Origin: Tateyamaria sp. Alg231-49
Lineage (GTDB): Bacteria; Pseudomonadota; Alphaproteobacteria; Rhodobacterales; Rhodobacteraceae
Assembly: GCF_900143535.1 (NCBI RefSeq)
Contig: NZ_FRFA01000001.1
Coordinates: 225,552 to 289,551, forward strand
Direction: 5' to 3'
Length of the DNA stretch: 64,000 nucleotides
Of this stretch, positions 63,773 to 64,000 are shown piece by piece. A program made the translations under genes and the position numbers. A model generated the notes under the pieces. The model was not told the origin of the DNA, searched no databases, and worked only from the letters and a program-made list of their open reading frames with translations. The first letter of the stretch is position 1. Each line of letters opens with the position of its first letter.

Positions 63773-64000
63773 TTGCGCAAGGTCAAAGCTATCGAATCCT
63801 CCATTTTTGCCTTTATCTGGAAGTATTCCAAACGCGATCAGCTGATCCTTTTGATGGTGACGCTGTCCCTTTTTCCTTTGCTGTACCTCACGCTGGAACT
63901 GCCCAAGCAGATAATCAACGATGCGATCGGGTCAGGTTCTTCGACGATCACGGCATTCGGAATGGACTTTTCCCAGATCAACTACCTGTTGTTGCTCTGT
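63773..64000 (+). CDS. ABC transporter, N-terminal membrane part (partial, runs off the window)
   Basis: The 76 residues visible open with LRKVKAIESSIFAFIWKYS, then KRDQLILLMVTLSLFPLLYL as the first membrane helix, and LELPKQIINDAIGSGSS. This resembles the first membrane helix and loop of a roseobacter family of fused ABC exporters (permease plus ATPase). The start is probably TTG at 63773, since no ATG occurs before the first helix; an upstream stop TAG blocks further extension. The ATPase half lies outside the window, so the assignment rests on this short stretch. Confidence 0.6.
   Translation, partial: MRKVKAIESSIFAFIWKYSKRDQLILLMVTLSLFPLLYLTLELPKQIINDAIGSGSSTITAFGMDFSQINYLLLLC

Overview
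The window is a chromosomal segment of an alphaproteobacterium, most likely a marine member of the Rhodobacteraceae/Roseobacter group. This is inferred from high-GC coding, a phosphatidylcholine synthase of the Pcs type, a DUF1127 protein, the DUF484-xerC pair, the aerobic (Cob-type) vitamin B12 pathway, and short intergenic repeats of a style I associate with roseobacters. No rRNA, tRNA, CRISPR array, phage or insertion sequence was found. Gene density is high, with many ATGA-type stop/start overlaps.

Layout. Positions 1-13.4 kb hold mostly housekeeping and accessory genes on the minus strand: two small c-type cytochromes, ruvC-ruvA-ruvB with a fourth unknown gene, a DUF1127 gene, an MFS-MATE-prmA-unknown operon, a DNA alkyltransferase (plus strand), Pcs, a P460-type cytochrome, xerC with DUF484, and a transaldolase-like aldolase. 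Positions 13.4-30 kb hold priA (plus), ileS, a large DUF2339 membrane protein, a probable decayed gene, the ycjX-GNAT-ycjF operon, truA, two unknown overlapping genes and an acyl-CoA dehydrogenase. Positions 30.2-34.2 kb (plus) form the Anbu module: circularly permuted ATP-grasp, alpha-E protein, transglutaminase-like protease and the proteasome-like peptidase Anbu.

Positions 34.2-52.6 kb are a nearly complete set of aerobic corrin-ring genes. cobQ and cobO lie on the minus strand. A cobalamin riboswitch heads DUF1636-cobW-cobN-cobG-cobH-cobI-cobJ-(cobK on the opposite strand)-cobL-cobE-cobM-cobB-cobA. A second cobalamin riboswitch precedes a CbiM-like metal transporter, followed by a terminator and cobF. 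cobC, cobD, cobP, cobU, cobV, cobS and cobT are not in the window. Positions 52.7-58.8 kb are the nickel urease cluster ureD-A-B-(cyclase)-C-E-F-G, with a Tat-exported cyclase-family gene inserted between ureB and ureC. The last 5 kb hold an unknown AT-richer gene, glutathione-dependent formaldehyde dehydrogenase, a phenol-hydroxylase-like flavoprotein, a DUF3307 membrane protein and the start of an ABC exporter.

The most interesting material is: the Anbu module; the noncontiguous cob operon, in which cobK and cobL start on overlapping CATG bases; two families of gene-end hairpin repeats; a pair of overlapping genes of unknown function next to an acyl-CoA dehydrogenase; the cyclase inside the urease operon; and a 50-residue membrane peptide gene with its own terminator.
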